Positions 1-7,206 of a stretch of DNA of 16,160 nucleotides are shown here, one piece after another. The notes beneath the pieces are model-generated. The model searched no databases, had not been told where the DNA came from, and saw only the letters and a list, made by a program, of their open reading frames with translations. Where the stretch lies: positions 1-16,160 of the forward strand of contig JABGQJ010000096.1 in the NCBI GenBank assembly GCA_018648945.1, given 5' to 3'. Source of the DNA: Victivallales bacterium. Its GTDB lineage: Bacteria > Verrucomicrobiota > Lentisphaeria > Oligosphaerales > Lenti-02. Numbering within the stretch: position 1 is the stretch's first letter; each line of letters begins with the position of its first letter. Position numbers and translations under genes: made by a program.

Positions 1-52
1 CTGTAAGCGCCAGCAGGGCCAGGGCCAGTGGGAAAAGGGCACGCAGTCTCAT
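1..52 (-). CDS. Start of an exported protein, cut by the left edge
   Basis: Only the first 17 codons lie in the window. They read MRLRALFPLALALLALT: two arginines followed by a leucine/alanine-rich stretch, which is the beginning of a signal peptide or a membrane anchor. The ATG (50-52) is preceded on the minus strand by GGAGGA at 61-66 with an 8-base spacer, a strong ribosome binding site lying inside the last codons of the upstream GspK-like gene. That gene's stop codon (57-59) is only four bases before this start, so the two are co-transcribed and probably translationally coupled. This suggests a partner of the GspK-like protein, such as another secretion or pilus component, but the family cannot be told from 17 residues. 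Confidence 0.7.
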   Translation of the reverse strand, partial: MRLRALFPLALALLALT

Positions 53-56
53 GGGG

Positions 57-2843
57 TCAGTCCTCCAAGTATTCCACCCGCACGACGCGGAACAGGTTGG
101 TGAAGGCGTCACGGTACACCGTGGCCAGCAGTCTCTGCTCGGACAGGATGTTGCAGTAGTTCGTGCCATCGTATTGGAAGGTGTTGTGCAGTTTCGCGTC
201 GATGGTGCCGGTATCCTTGACTGCCTGAGCGGTGACCATGATACTGAAGAGGTTCTGACGCACGGTGAGCAGATTGGCCAACTTGCCGATGAGTTCTTCC
301 TGCTCGCGGTCGGTTGTCCCATCGGTCAGGGCGGCGAATCCGGCGATTTCCCCCCGCTCGAGAAGGCGGTCGTTCGATCCGAGATTGTAGGCGACGATGG
401 CGTCGGCCTTGTCCGTGATCTCGGTGTCGGTAAGGAGCACTCCCGCCGTGGTGCCGGCATGGTTTCCCCCCACACTGATCCCATTGAGAAGCTGGTACCA
501 AGTCCCTGCGTGGGCGGAGTTCGCGTTCACCTTGCCCCGGGTCTCGGTGAACCCACCAAGCTTGGTTTGGGTGAGGATTGCGGCGTCGCCTTTGGCGTAG
601 GTGCGGAACTGGCTCGTACCGTCTTCCTCCAGCTTCTCGAAGGCGTGCAGGTTGATGGTGCGCCACGGTTCGCCTCGATGGACGGCGCCGAGTTCCCAGA
701 AGGTGAAGTTGGGTGTGTTGGCGATGTGGGCGTTGCTTAGCCCCAAGACGGGGTCGGTGACCGTCTCGAGGTCGAATTCCCTGGGCACGGCCGCTGGGTC
801 ATAGCCGGTGATGTCTTCCGAGCCAGTGGCTGGATTCACGTCGTCATTCTTTGTTCCAGAGTCACCGGTCGCTTCATGGTCGGTGTCGAAGAGGCCATCC
901 ACGTCAATCTCCTCGCTCATGTATCCCTCGCTAGCCTCTCCCAGTGGTTTCCAGCAACTAAGCAGGGTGTTGCAGCGTGGATCGTCAGTTTGCAGGTAAA
1001 TGTACCTGGTGGCGGGATCAGTACCTTCTCCATCCAACTCGGCCGAGATATCGGGGCTGTCGGCGTCGTCCTCATCGACGAGAAGGGCATAGTCGGCAAA
1101 CACGTCGGGGGTGCCGACGTCGTCGTCGTCATCGGTCTTCAGGTTCAGCTCGAGCTTGGTGATGGTGAACGTGATCTTGACCGGGGCAGGATCAGTGTCG
1201 AAGAAGTCGTCGTCTGTGAACGTAGTAGCAGTGGTCAGCGTGTACTCGTTGGCCTTCGCGGTAACAAGATCGAAAGTCACTTCTTTATCGGTCTCGTTCT
1301 CGGTCTGCTCAGCGTCATCGCTGTCAAGGTATTCGATCTCGTACGAGATCCGGGCCTTGGCGTTGCAGGGACGGGCTATACCATAGATCTCCGCGAGTTC
1401 CAGGCACATCGTGATGGACACGGTTCCTGTGTCATCGGTGGTGATGGTGTCGTCGGCTCCATCGTCCCAGGTGTAGGTAACTTCAATGCCGATTTCGTTG
1501 AGATAGGGCTGGATCTCGCAGCCTACGTTCACGATGTCCCACTCGCTGCCGGCAGGCAGTACGCTGGCTTCGTTGTCGGGGTCCGCGTTGTCGATTATGT
1601 TGATCAGTGTGCTCCGGGTGACCGCCTCTGAGGTGAACTGACCGAAGGCCGGCACTCCGCCGGTGCTGTTGGCGGGATCTGTGTTGGCGGCTTGGATGTT
1701 GCCGGTGGCGGCGTCCCGGAAGTTGTCTGGTCCCCTGCCGGTGACGCCGCCGGCATCGTCGAGCGGGTAAGCCCCAAGCCAGTCGAGGTCATCCGTGTCG
1801 GTCAGCCAGTCTTGGGTCTCCCAGGGCAGCGCCCAGAGATCGGTCCGGTGCTTCTCCTCCAGTACCGCGTTGTCCACGCTGTAGTCCAGGTACATGTAGG
1901 ATTCGCAGTCGTAGCTGTAGGGGAAGTACTCCTCAAGCATCTCGGCCCGTGTGGCACTAGTCATCAGGAGTGTGCTACCATCAGCGGTCAAGCCAGCGGC
2001 GATATGGCGCCAGGAGAACCAGTCGGCCGCTTTGTTCCCCACTGGAGGCAGGCTCTTCCAGAACCCCTCTGCATAGTCGCTGTGCAGCCGGATCTCCTGG
2101 GGAGAGAGGCCCAGTCGCGGGATCTTGGTCTCGTTCCAGTCAGTGAAGCTGGCAGGCGTGTAGTTGAAAGCGTCGGGGCTAGTGTCGAGGTCAAGGTCGT
2201 AGAAGCCGTCGGCGGGCGTGGCTCCCCAGTAGGGTTCGCCGTTGACGGTCAGCACGCCCCCGGGATCGATCTTGCCGGACTCGCCGATGACGGCGAAGCT
2301 GATGCGTCCGACCAGTTCTTCACGGAAGGTGACGGGGGTGCCTGGCTGTTTCCGGTATTCCTTCCTGTGCTCCCAGCCTGCCGAGGAGGGCAGGGTGCCA
2401 AGCTCGGGGAACCGCCCGCTCCCTGGTACGCCCCCGAGGCAGGTGAGTGCTTCCTTCGCCCCGACGTCGTCACCGTCGTTCTTGCTGCTGATCCACACAT
2501 GCTGTTTGCCGTACTCAGCCAAGACGCCCGTGCCAAAGACGGCGAAGGGGGCGTCGGAGGTGGCGGGGTAGATGCAACTGCGGTCGTCAGCATCGTCCGG
2601 ACCGCCGGTCTTGATGTACTTACTGGAGTGGAAGGTGTAGCCGAGGTCGGCAATGACGCGTTCCAAGGCGGACTTGGCGAGGAGACGAGACCGAGTCATG
2701 TCCGCATTGGTCTGCGAGAGCATGCGGTTGGTGCGGGCGGTGAAGGCAAAACTCATGGCGAGGATGAGGATCAGGGAAAGAATACCCAGAGTCATCATCA
2801 GGGCGACGCCCTGCTCTCGCACACGGCTGGTAAGGTTTGTCAT
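57..2843 (-). CDS. Large GspK/PilX-like pilus or type II secretion protein with acidic insert
   Basis: A 928-aa protein. Residues 10-34 match the N terminus of GspK-type minor pseudopilins: EQGVALMM followed by a hydrophobic helix. As in GspK there is no glutamate at +5. Further GspK-like marks are ESGKIDPG (about 188-195; family form DExGKINLN), GKVNANSAH (about 770-778) and LLTVRQNLFSIMVTA (about 858-872). GspK caps the tip of the type II secretion pseudopilus; related PilX acts in type IV pili. The usual GspK length is about 300-350 aa, so this is nearly three times longer. The extra length includes an Asp/Thr-rich segment (about 450-680) with a run of five aspartates at 571-575, looking like beta-strands joined by acidic loops. 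I prefer the ATG at 2841-2843, which has GGAG six bases upstream, over an in-frame GTG 45 bases further up (2886-2888) with a poor site. Family assignment is good; exact role is inferred. Confidence 0.8.
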   Translation of the reverse strand: MTNLTSRVREQGVALMMTLGILSLILILAMSFAFTARTNRMLSQTNADMTRSRLLAKSALERVIADLGYTFHSSKYIKTGGPDDADDRSCIYPATSDAPFAVFGTGVLAEYGKQHVWISSKNDGDDVGAKEALTCLGGVPGSGRFPELGTLPSSAGWEHRKEYRKQPGTPVTFREELVGRISFAVIGESGKIDPGGVLTVNGEPYWGATPADGFYDLDLDTSPDAFNYTPASFTDWNETKIPRLGLSPQEIRLHSDYAEGFWKSLPPVGNKAADWFSWRHIAAGLTADGSTLLMTSATRAEMLEEYFPYSYDCESYMYLDYSVDNAVLEEKHRTDLWALPWETQDWLTDTDDLDWLGAYPLDDAGGVTGRGPDNFRDAATGNIQAANTDPANSTGGVPAFGQFTSEAVTRSTLINIIDNADPDNEASVLPAGSEWDIVNVGCEIQPYLNEIGIEVTYTWDDGADDTITTDDTGTVSITMCLELAEIYGIARPCNAKARISYEIEYLDSDDAEQTENETDKEVTFDLVTAKANEYTLTTATTFTDDDFFDTDPAPVKITFTITKLELNLKTDDDDDVGTPDVFADYALLVDEDDADSPDISAELDGEGTDPATRYIYLQTDDPRCNTLLSCWKPLGEASEGYMSEEIDVDGLFDTDHEATGDSGTKNDDVNPATGSEDITGYDPAAVPREFDLETVTDPVLGLSNAHIANTPNFTFWELGAVHRGEPWRTINLHAFEKLEEDGTSQFRTYAKGDAAILTQTKLGGFTETRGKVNANSAHAGTWYQLLNGISVGGNHAGTTAGVLLTDTEITDKADAIVAYNLGSNDRLLERGEIAGFAALTDGTTDREQEELIGKLANLLTVRQNLFSIMVTAQAVKDTGTIDAKLHNTFQYDGTNYCNILSEQRLLATVYRDAFTNLFRVVRVEYLED

Positions 2844-2917
2844 GGCAGTCTCCGAAGAGCAGGTGGTTTGACGGTGGGTTTTTGCCACTGCCTTGCACTA
2901 TGTTTCCGCTATAAACT

Positions 2918-2946
2918 ACTATACGACGGAACTGGAGCCCAGTCAA
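2918..2946 (-). promoter_or_regulatory. Sigma-70-like promoter for the GspK-like gene
   Basis: Read on the minus strand, TTGACT (2941-2946) is followed by exactly 17 bases and then TATAGT (2918-2923). Each hexamer matches the E. coli sigma-70 consensus at five of six positions. Transcription would start near 2910, giving a leader of about 65-70 bases before the ATG at 2843. The -35 box lies only about 60 bases upstream of the preferred start of the divergent GH38-like gene, so the two promoters share the same short intergenic space. The promoter is predicted by pattern only. Confidence 0.7.
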
Positions 2947-3004
2947 GGCACGATGCATGGTGTTGGCCGGGTCAAAAGTGGACCATAGCACGGGTGGACG
3001 AACG

Positions 3005-5542
3005 ATGCGGGATCGCGACAGTGGGGATCAGGAGCGGGAACCGGCGAGTGACTGTGTGCACCTGTTGGAATACACCCATCTGGACTGGGCGTGGTGTTTC
3101 TCCCGGGAGTGGCATCGGGCCCGCTACGACTTGATCTTCGAGGAGGCCTTGGCTCGGGCTGTGGAGGACCGTTCGTTCCGGTTCTTCGTGGACAGTCTCT
3201 GCGAGAGCCTGTTGCCGTATCTGGCTGAGAGGCCGGACCGCGTCGAGACGGTCCGCAGGTTGCTGGCCACGGGGCAACTGGCGATGGTGGGGGGGCAGGT
3301 GGCGAATTTGCGGCCAAGCACGGCACCGGAGGAGACGTACCTGCGGAACCTGCAGGAAGGACAGGCCGTGCTGGCGGAGTGGTTCCCCGGGGTCTCGCCG
3401 CTGGGGTATGCGAACATGGATACGGCGATTGGCCACAGCCAGTTGCCGCAGGTGTTGGCGCTGGCAGGATTCCGCTATCTGATGGTCGGACGTCCGGAAC
3501 TGGGTCTGGAACTGGATGGGGTGCCGAAACTCTTCCGCTGGCAGGGGGCAGGGAGTAGCGAGGTGATGGTGTTGGTGCAGCACTACGGCATCCTGGAAGC
3601 GGGGTTGCGGCAGTTGGCGAGTGCCGACCCCGCGACGCGCGAGCGCGGAGCGGCGGTGTGCCGCGAGCTGCTGGCCGGGCATGTGGCGGCCTTGCCGAGC
3701 GTCCAATGGGCATTCCTGGCGGCGGATGATATGCGGTTCCGCAGGGACCATGTGACTGACGAGCCGGTGGCTGTGGAGCGCCTGTCGGAGGCCTGGCGAG
3801 CTGAGCTGGGTTCGGAGTTGGTCCCCAGCACGCCGGATCGGCTGTACGAGGATTTGGCTGGCCATCTGGAGGAACTGGTGGTGATTCGGGGGCCTGTGGA
3901 CCATGCGGACGTGGGGTACAACGGGCCATTTGGGCCAGGGGCGTTGCGGGCGTTGCGGGATCGGGCCGGCGCTCGGTTGGTTGAGGCGGAACTGAGTCTG
4001 GCGCTGCTCTTGCCGGGAGGCGAGTGGCCGGGGGAGGAGCTGCGGCGACTGTGGCGGCTGGCCCTGCGGGCGCAGACCCATGCCACGCAGTATCTCTTTG
4101 CGCCCGATCTGGCCGATCTCCGGATGGACTTGGCGAATGTGGTGCGGGAAGCGGAGCGGCTTCGCGACGGGGCCGTGGCAAGGGCAGTTCCGGGGGCCTT
4201 TCCGCATGAGACCCAACGGCTGGCCGTGTTCAATCCCTTGCCTCGGCCCGGGCGGTTGGTGGTGCCGCTGCAGGTCATGCGCACGGACTTTACGGTGCAG
4301 GGGTACGCGGTGACGGGAGGCCTGCCTCAGCAGGCCGTGGCCCCGGTGAATCCAGGACGGTCGGGGGAATGGGAGCTGCTGGTGGAGCTGGACCTGCCAG
4401 CCTGTGGGTTCAGCATGGTGACGTTGCAGCCGGGTCCCAAAGCGGTTGTTTCGCCGCCGATGGAGCTCGCCTTGACCGGCGATCTGGAACTGGGGCCACT
4501 GGTCCTGCACTGGCAGGATGGGCTGCTGGTCCGGGTGGCGCGGGGCGACATGGCGTTGGTGGCGACGGAGAAGACGAGCGTGCTGGAACCATTGCGGCGC
4601 CCGGCGGCGGTTCGGGGGTGGATGACGACGGCGGTGGCCCAGCCCGAGGAACGGTGCTGCGTGCGCCGCTTGCGGCAGACGGAGTTCGGGCCTCTGCGCT
4701 GGGCCATGGAGCGGGAGGCGATGGTGGCCGGCCATCTGGTTTGGCAACGGTTCACGGTGACTGGTCGGGGAGAGCTGGAGGTCGTGACCGAGATCGACTA
4801 TGGCGTGGACACCTGCATGCTCTCGCTGGCGATTCCGTGTCCGCGGGAGGCGGAGCTGCGGGTGTCGATTCCGTTTGGGGTCGAGGACCGGGTGCTGTCG
4901 GGGACCCACTACTCGCCGGGAGGCGAGGGGAGTCGGGTCATCGAGCGGCTGATTCCGGGGATGCTCTATGCCCGGGACTGGGCTCGATTTGTCTCAGGGG
5001 AGACGCCAGTGGCGCTAGCGGTGCTGGATGGGGATCGCTACTGGCTGCGCCGGGAGGGTGAGGAGCGGTTGGAGCATCTGTTGACTCGGGTCTGCGCGCC
5101 GACTCGTGACGGCTGGGTGAAGGAAACGGAGTTGGCGGGTGCTGGCCGGGTCCGTGTGCGGCATCTGTTGGCATTGGGCGAGGAGGCAAAGGATGAACCG
5201 GCGTTGGATGAACGGGTGGACCGAGCTCGTTTGCCGGTGCGGTCGAGATACGCCAGGGCGGCGGTGGACCAGAGCTCGCTGCTGGCAGTGGAGCCGGGGA
5301 ATGTGCGTCTCCTATCCGCCCGGTGCGTGGGGAGCGAGATCGAGGTGAAGCTGGTGGAAAATGGGGATCTGGCGACGACCGCGACGGTGGCTTTCGCGAA
5401 GCGGATTGGCGCGGGCAAAGTGGTCGATTTGCGGGGGGAGACCTTGCCGGTGCCGGTGGTGCTGGACGGCAAGCAGGTGAGCTTCCCCATTGGCGAACGA
5501 GAGATTCGGGTTCTGCGGGTGCGGCTAGTCGATGGCCGCTAG
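3005..5542 (+). CDS. Glycoside hydrolase family 38 alpha-mannosidase-like protein
   Basis: An 845-aa protein. The N-terminal catalytic domain has the GH38 metal motif as THLDWAW (H25, D27). ANMDTAIGHSQLPQ carries the likely nucleophile D139, corresponding to the family's PDxFGHxxQLPQ. QTHATQYLF (H359) may supply the fourth metal ligand normally found in HHDAxxGT. A middle helical domain and a C-terminal beta domain follow, the latter with the usual LPACGFSMVTL strand. GH38 enzymes are retaining, metal-dependent enzymes that cleave alpha-mannosides. The motifs are divergent, so substrate specificity is open. There is no signal peptide, so it is probably cytoplasmic. ATG 3005 has GGTGG seven bases upstream; an in-frame ATG at 2957 would add 16 residues of unremarkable sequence. 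It is transcribed alone, divergent from the GspK-like gene and convergent with the GH32-like gene. Confidence 0.8.
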   Translation: MRDRDSGDQEREPASDCVHLLEYTHLDWAWCFSREWHRARYDLIFEEALARAVEDRSFRFFVDSLCESLLPYLAERPDRVETVRRLLATGQLAMVGGQVANLRPSTAPEETYLRNLQEGQAVLAEWFPGVSPLGYANMDTAIGHSQLPQVLALAGFRYLMVGRPELGLELDGVPKLFRWQGAGSSEVMVLVQHYGILEAGLRQLASADPATRERGAAVCRELLAGHVAALPSVQWAFLAADDMRFRRDHVTDEPVAVERLSEAWRAELGSELVPSTPDRLYEDLAGHLEELVVIRGPVDHADVGYNGPFGPGALRALRDRAGARLVEAELSLALLLPGGEWPGEELRRLWRLALRAQTHATQYLFAPDLADLRMDLANVVREAERLRDGAVARAVPGAFPHETQRLAVFNPLPRPGRLVVPLQVMRTDFTVQGYAVTGGLPQQAVAPVNPGRSGEWELLVELDLPACGFSMVTLQPGPKAVVSPPMELALTGDLELGPLVLHWQDGLLVRVARGDMALVATEKTSVLEPLRRPAAVRGWMTTAVAQPEERCCVRRLRQTEFGPLRWAMEREAMVAGHLVWQRFTVTGRGELEVVTEIDYGVDTCMLSLAIPCPREAELRVSIPFGVEDRVLSGTHYSPGGEGSRVIERLIPGMLYARDWARFVSGETPVALAVLDGDRYWLRREGEERLEHLLTRVCAPTRDGWVKETELAGAGRVRVRHLLALGEEAKDEPALDERVDRARLPVRSRYARAAVDQSSLLAVEPGNVRLLSARCVGSEIEVKLVENGDLATTATVAFAKRIGAGKVVDLRGETLPVPVVLDGKQVSFPIGEREIRVLRVRLVDGR

Positions 5543-5590
5543 CCTGGCCAATTCACGCGAATCTGCTGCGAACCCGGATTGCACTGCGTC

Positions 5591-5667
5591 TCAGCCCGTT
5601 GTGCCAGAACGCCGACCTTGACGGGTTCCAACACGCCTGCGCCCGGCAACCTGGAACAACGGGCTGA
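5591..5667. terminator. Long inverted repeat between convergent genes, possible bidirectional terminator
   Basis: TCAGCCCGTTGT (5591-5602) is the exact reverse complement of ACAACGGGCTGA (5656-5667). After one mismatched base on each side the pairing continues as CCAG (5604-5607) with CTGG (5651-5654), making a 16-bp stem with a loop of about 43 bases. It lies in the gap between the stops of the GH38-like gene (5542) and the GH32-like gene (5679), where a bidirectional terminator would be expected. There is no clear T-run on either strand and the loop is long, so termination is only one reading. A second pair, GAACCCG (5570-5576) and CGGGTTC (5622-5628), could form a competing structure. The rest of the 136-base gap shows no gene. 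Confidence 0.45.
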
Positions 5668-5678
5668 TCCACAACACA

Positions 5679-7190
5679 CTACGCGCTCTCGCGACAAAGC
5701 GCGCGAATGGTCCTGGCTAGGCCATGGGCGGCCTGTAATTGGACGGCAGCGCTGCCGCCTTCGACGACCGCCACCAGATTCTGTCCAGCGCTGGGGCGGG
5801 CCCAGATGGTGGAGAAGACCAACTCGTCGTCGAGGAAGACTTCCAGGTAGCGGGAACGCTTGAGAATGCGTAGGCGGCAGGTGGCGTCTGCCTGGAGCGA
5901 CCGATGGGCGAGGTCCAGGGGCGGGTCCAGTACAGGGCCGAAGGCTCCGGGACGGAGTTCGCACAGGGCAATCTGCCCGCGTTTGGCGTCGAGGAGCACA
6001 AGTGCGGCACTCTGGCCGTCCCTGTCTCCGGCCACGCCGATTCCGGCCCGTTCGGCATCGCGCAGATGGATGTCGTAGGTCACGTCCAGATCGCTGGTGC
6101 TGGCAGGGGCGGTGGCGATGGCGGCGCCATGGGGACAGCGGCCGGCCCACAGCGTGCCGTCCGTGCCCCATGTCCCCGAGGAGAACGGCCCTGTCGTGGG
6201 TGCGGTCCAGTTGCCGATGGAGATCTCCCGGTGGATCGCCGCGAGTCCTCGCCAGGGGCGCAGGACCAGGCGGTTCCCCGCCGTTTCCAGCACTTTTGGG
6301 AGGCCCAGAGCGCGGGGTGAATCCGCTTCGCCGCTGCCGGTGTAGTGGTGGTAGACCAGCCGTTCGCCGCCGAAGATGACCGAGCGGGCGACCACGGCGT
6401 CCCGCCGACCTTGGCCGGAACCGATGAGCAGGCAGTCCTCCGGCATGCGCCACTCGCCAAGGGGATCGTCGGCCACCAGGTAGTAGGTGCCGCCGGTGAT
6501 GTCGCGCGAGGGGGTGTCGAGGCGCCTGCCCCAGCCACCATTGGCGTTGAAGGTCAGCCACCAGCGTCCGTCCATCTCGAAGACCTCAGGGACTTCCATG
6601 GTGGGGAAGAGAGGGGGCGTGCGCAAGGGGGGGAGGGTGGTCCACTGGGCGAGATCACCGAGCCGCGCCATGGCCACGCAGGCGCGGGCGGCGAGGGGCC
6701 CGTCGGACCGTTTGGCACAGAGCAGAGCCACGCGTTGGCCATTGGGGAGAACGGTGACGAAGGGATCCCGCCACGCTTGGGGGACACCCCGTTCCCGGAA
6801 ATCGGTCTCGTAGGGGGCGGTCAGCGCCTGGGGCCAGACGGGCGTGTCGCTGACCTTCTGCCAGTTCAGCAGATCGTCGCTGACCGCCAGTCCCACATCC
6901 TCCTGGGGATCGATGCGCCCGGTGTAGGCCATGTAGAACCGACCGTCGCCGACCTGGAAGGTATGCCCTGTGCCGACCCGCCCGGCATCCCATGCGCCCT
7001 CGGGTCCGGCGAGATCAATGTAGGGCAGTTCGTGCCAGTGCAGCCAGTCGTGGCTGACGGCATGGCCGATGAAGCGGTGCTGGTTGTTCGCCGCCAGGAT
7101 GGCCAGGTAGAAGAGATGGACCTCTTCGCCATGGACGAAGACCCAGGTATCGTGCAGGACCCGTTCGGGGGAGGCGGGGGCGAAGTTCAT
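5679..7190 (-). CDS. GH32-like glycoside hydrolase (beta-propeller plus C-terminal beta-sandwich)
   Basis: A 503-aa protein with the three acidic landmarks of GH32. LHDTWVF near the N terminus gives D14 as candidate nucleophile (the family form is WMNDPNG). WRDPFV gives D142 of the RDP motif. MEVPEVFEMDG gives E199 as candidate acid/base (family form ECPD). FIGHAVSHDWLHWHELP (40-56) is a typical GH32 strand. The last 180 residues resemble the GH32 C-terminal beta-sandwich (for example YLEVFLDDELVF). GH32 enzymes act mainly on beta-fructosides, but the first motif departs strongly from the family, so fructosidase activity is not assured; another clan GH-J or GH43-like role is possible. There is no signal peptide. 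It starts 16 bases after the sulfatase stop, preceded by GGAAG, so both are in one operon and may act on the same glycan. Confidence 0.8.
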   Translation of the reverse strand: MNFAPASPERVLHDTWVFVHGEEVHLFYLAILAANNQHRFIGHAVSHDWLHWHELPYIDLAGPEGAWDAGRVGTGHTFQVGDGRFYMAYTGRIDPQEDVGLAVSDDLLNWQKVSDTPVWPQALTAPYETDFRERGVPQAWRDPFVTVLPNGQRVALLCAKRSDGPLAARACVAMARLGDLAQWTTLPPLRTPPLFPTMEVPEVFEMDGRWWLTFNANGGWGRRLDTPSRDITGGTYYLVADDPLGEWRMPEDCLLIGSGQGRRDAVVARSVIFGGERLVYHHYTGSGEADSPRALGLPKVLETAGNRLVLRPWRGLAAIHREISIGNWTAPTTGPFSSGTWGTDGTLWAGRCPHGAAIATAPASTSDLDVTYDIHLRDAERAGIGVAGDRDGQSAALVLLDAKRGQIALCELRPGAFGPVLDPPLDLAHRSLQADATCRLRILKRSRYLEVFLDDELVFSTIWARPSAGQNLVAVVEGGSAAVQLQAAHGLARTIRALCRESA

Positions 7191-7206
7191 GGGGACTTCC
7201 GTGACG

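Noticed and set aside
1692..3134. Plus-strand open frame of 480 codons opposite the GspK-like gene
   Set aside because: No recognisable motif, and it runs through the promoter region into the GH38-like gene start in another frame; a shadow.
2943..4909. Long antisense open frames of several hundred codons opposite the GH38-like gene
   Set aside because: They are Arg/Pro/His-rich, match no family I know and mirror a well-supported gene; they arise from high GC content.
5591..5667. Integron attC site
   Set aside because: The arms do not carry the RYYYAAC and GTTRRRY end boxes in the needed positions, and no integrase or cassette array is near.
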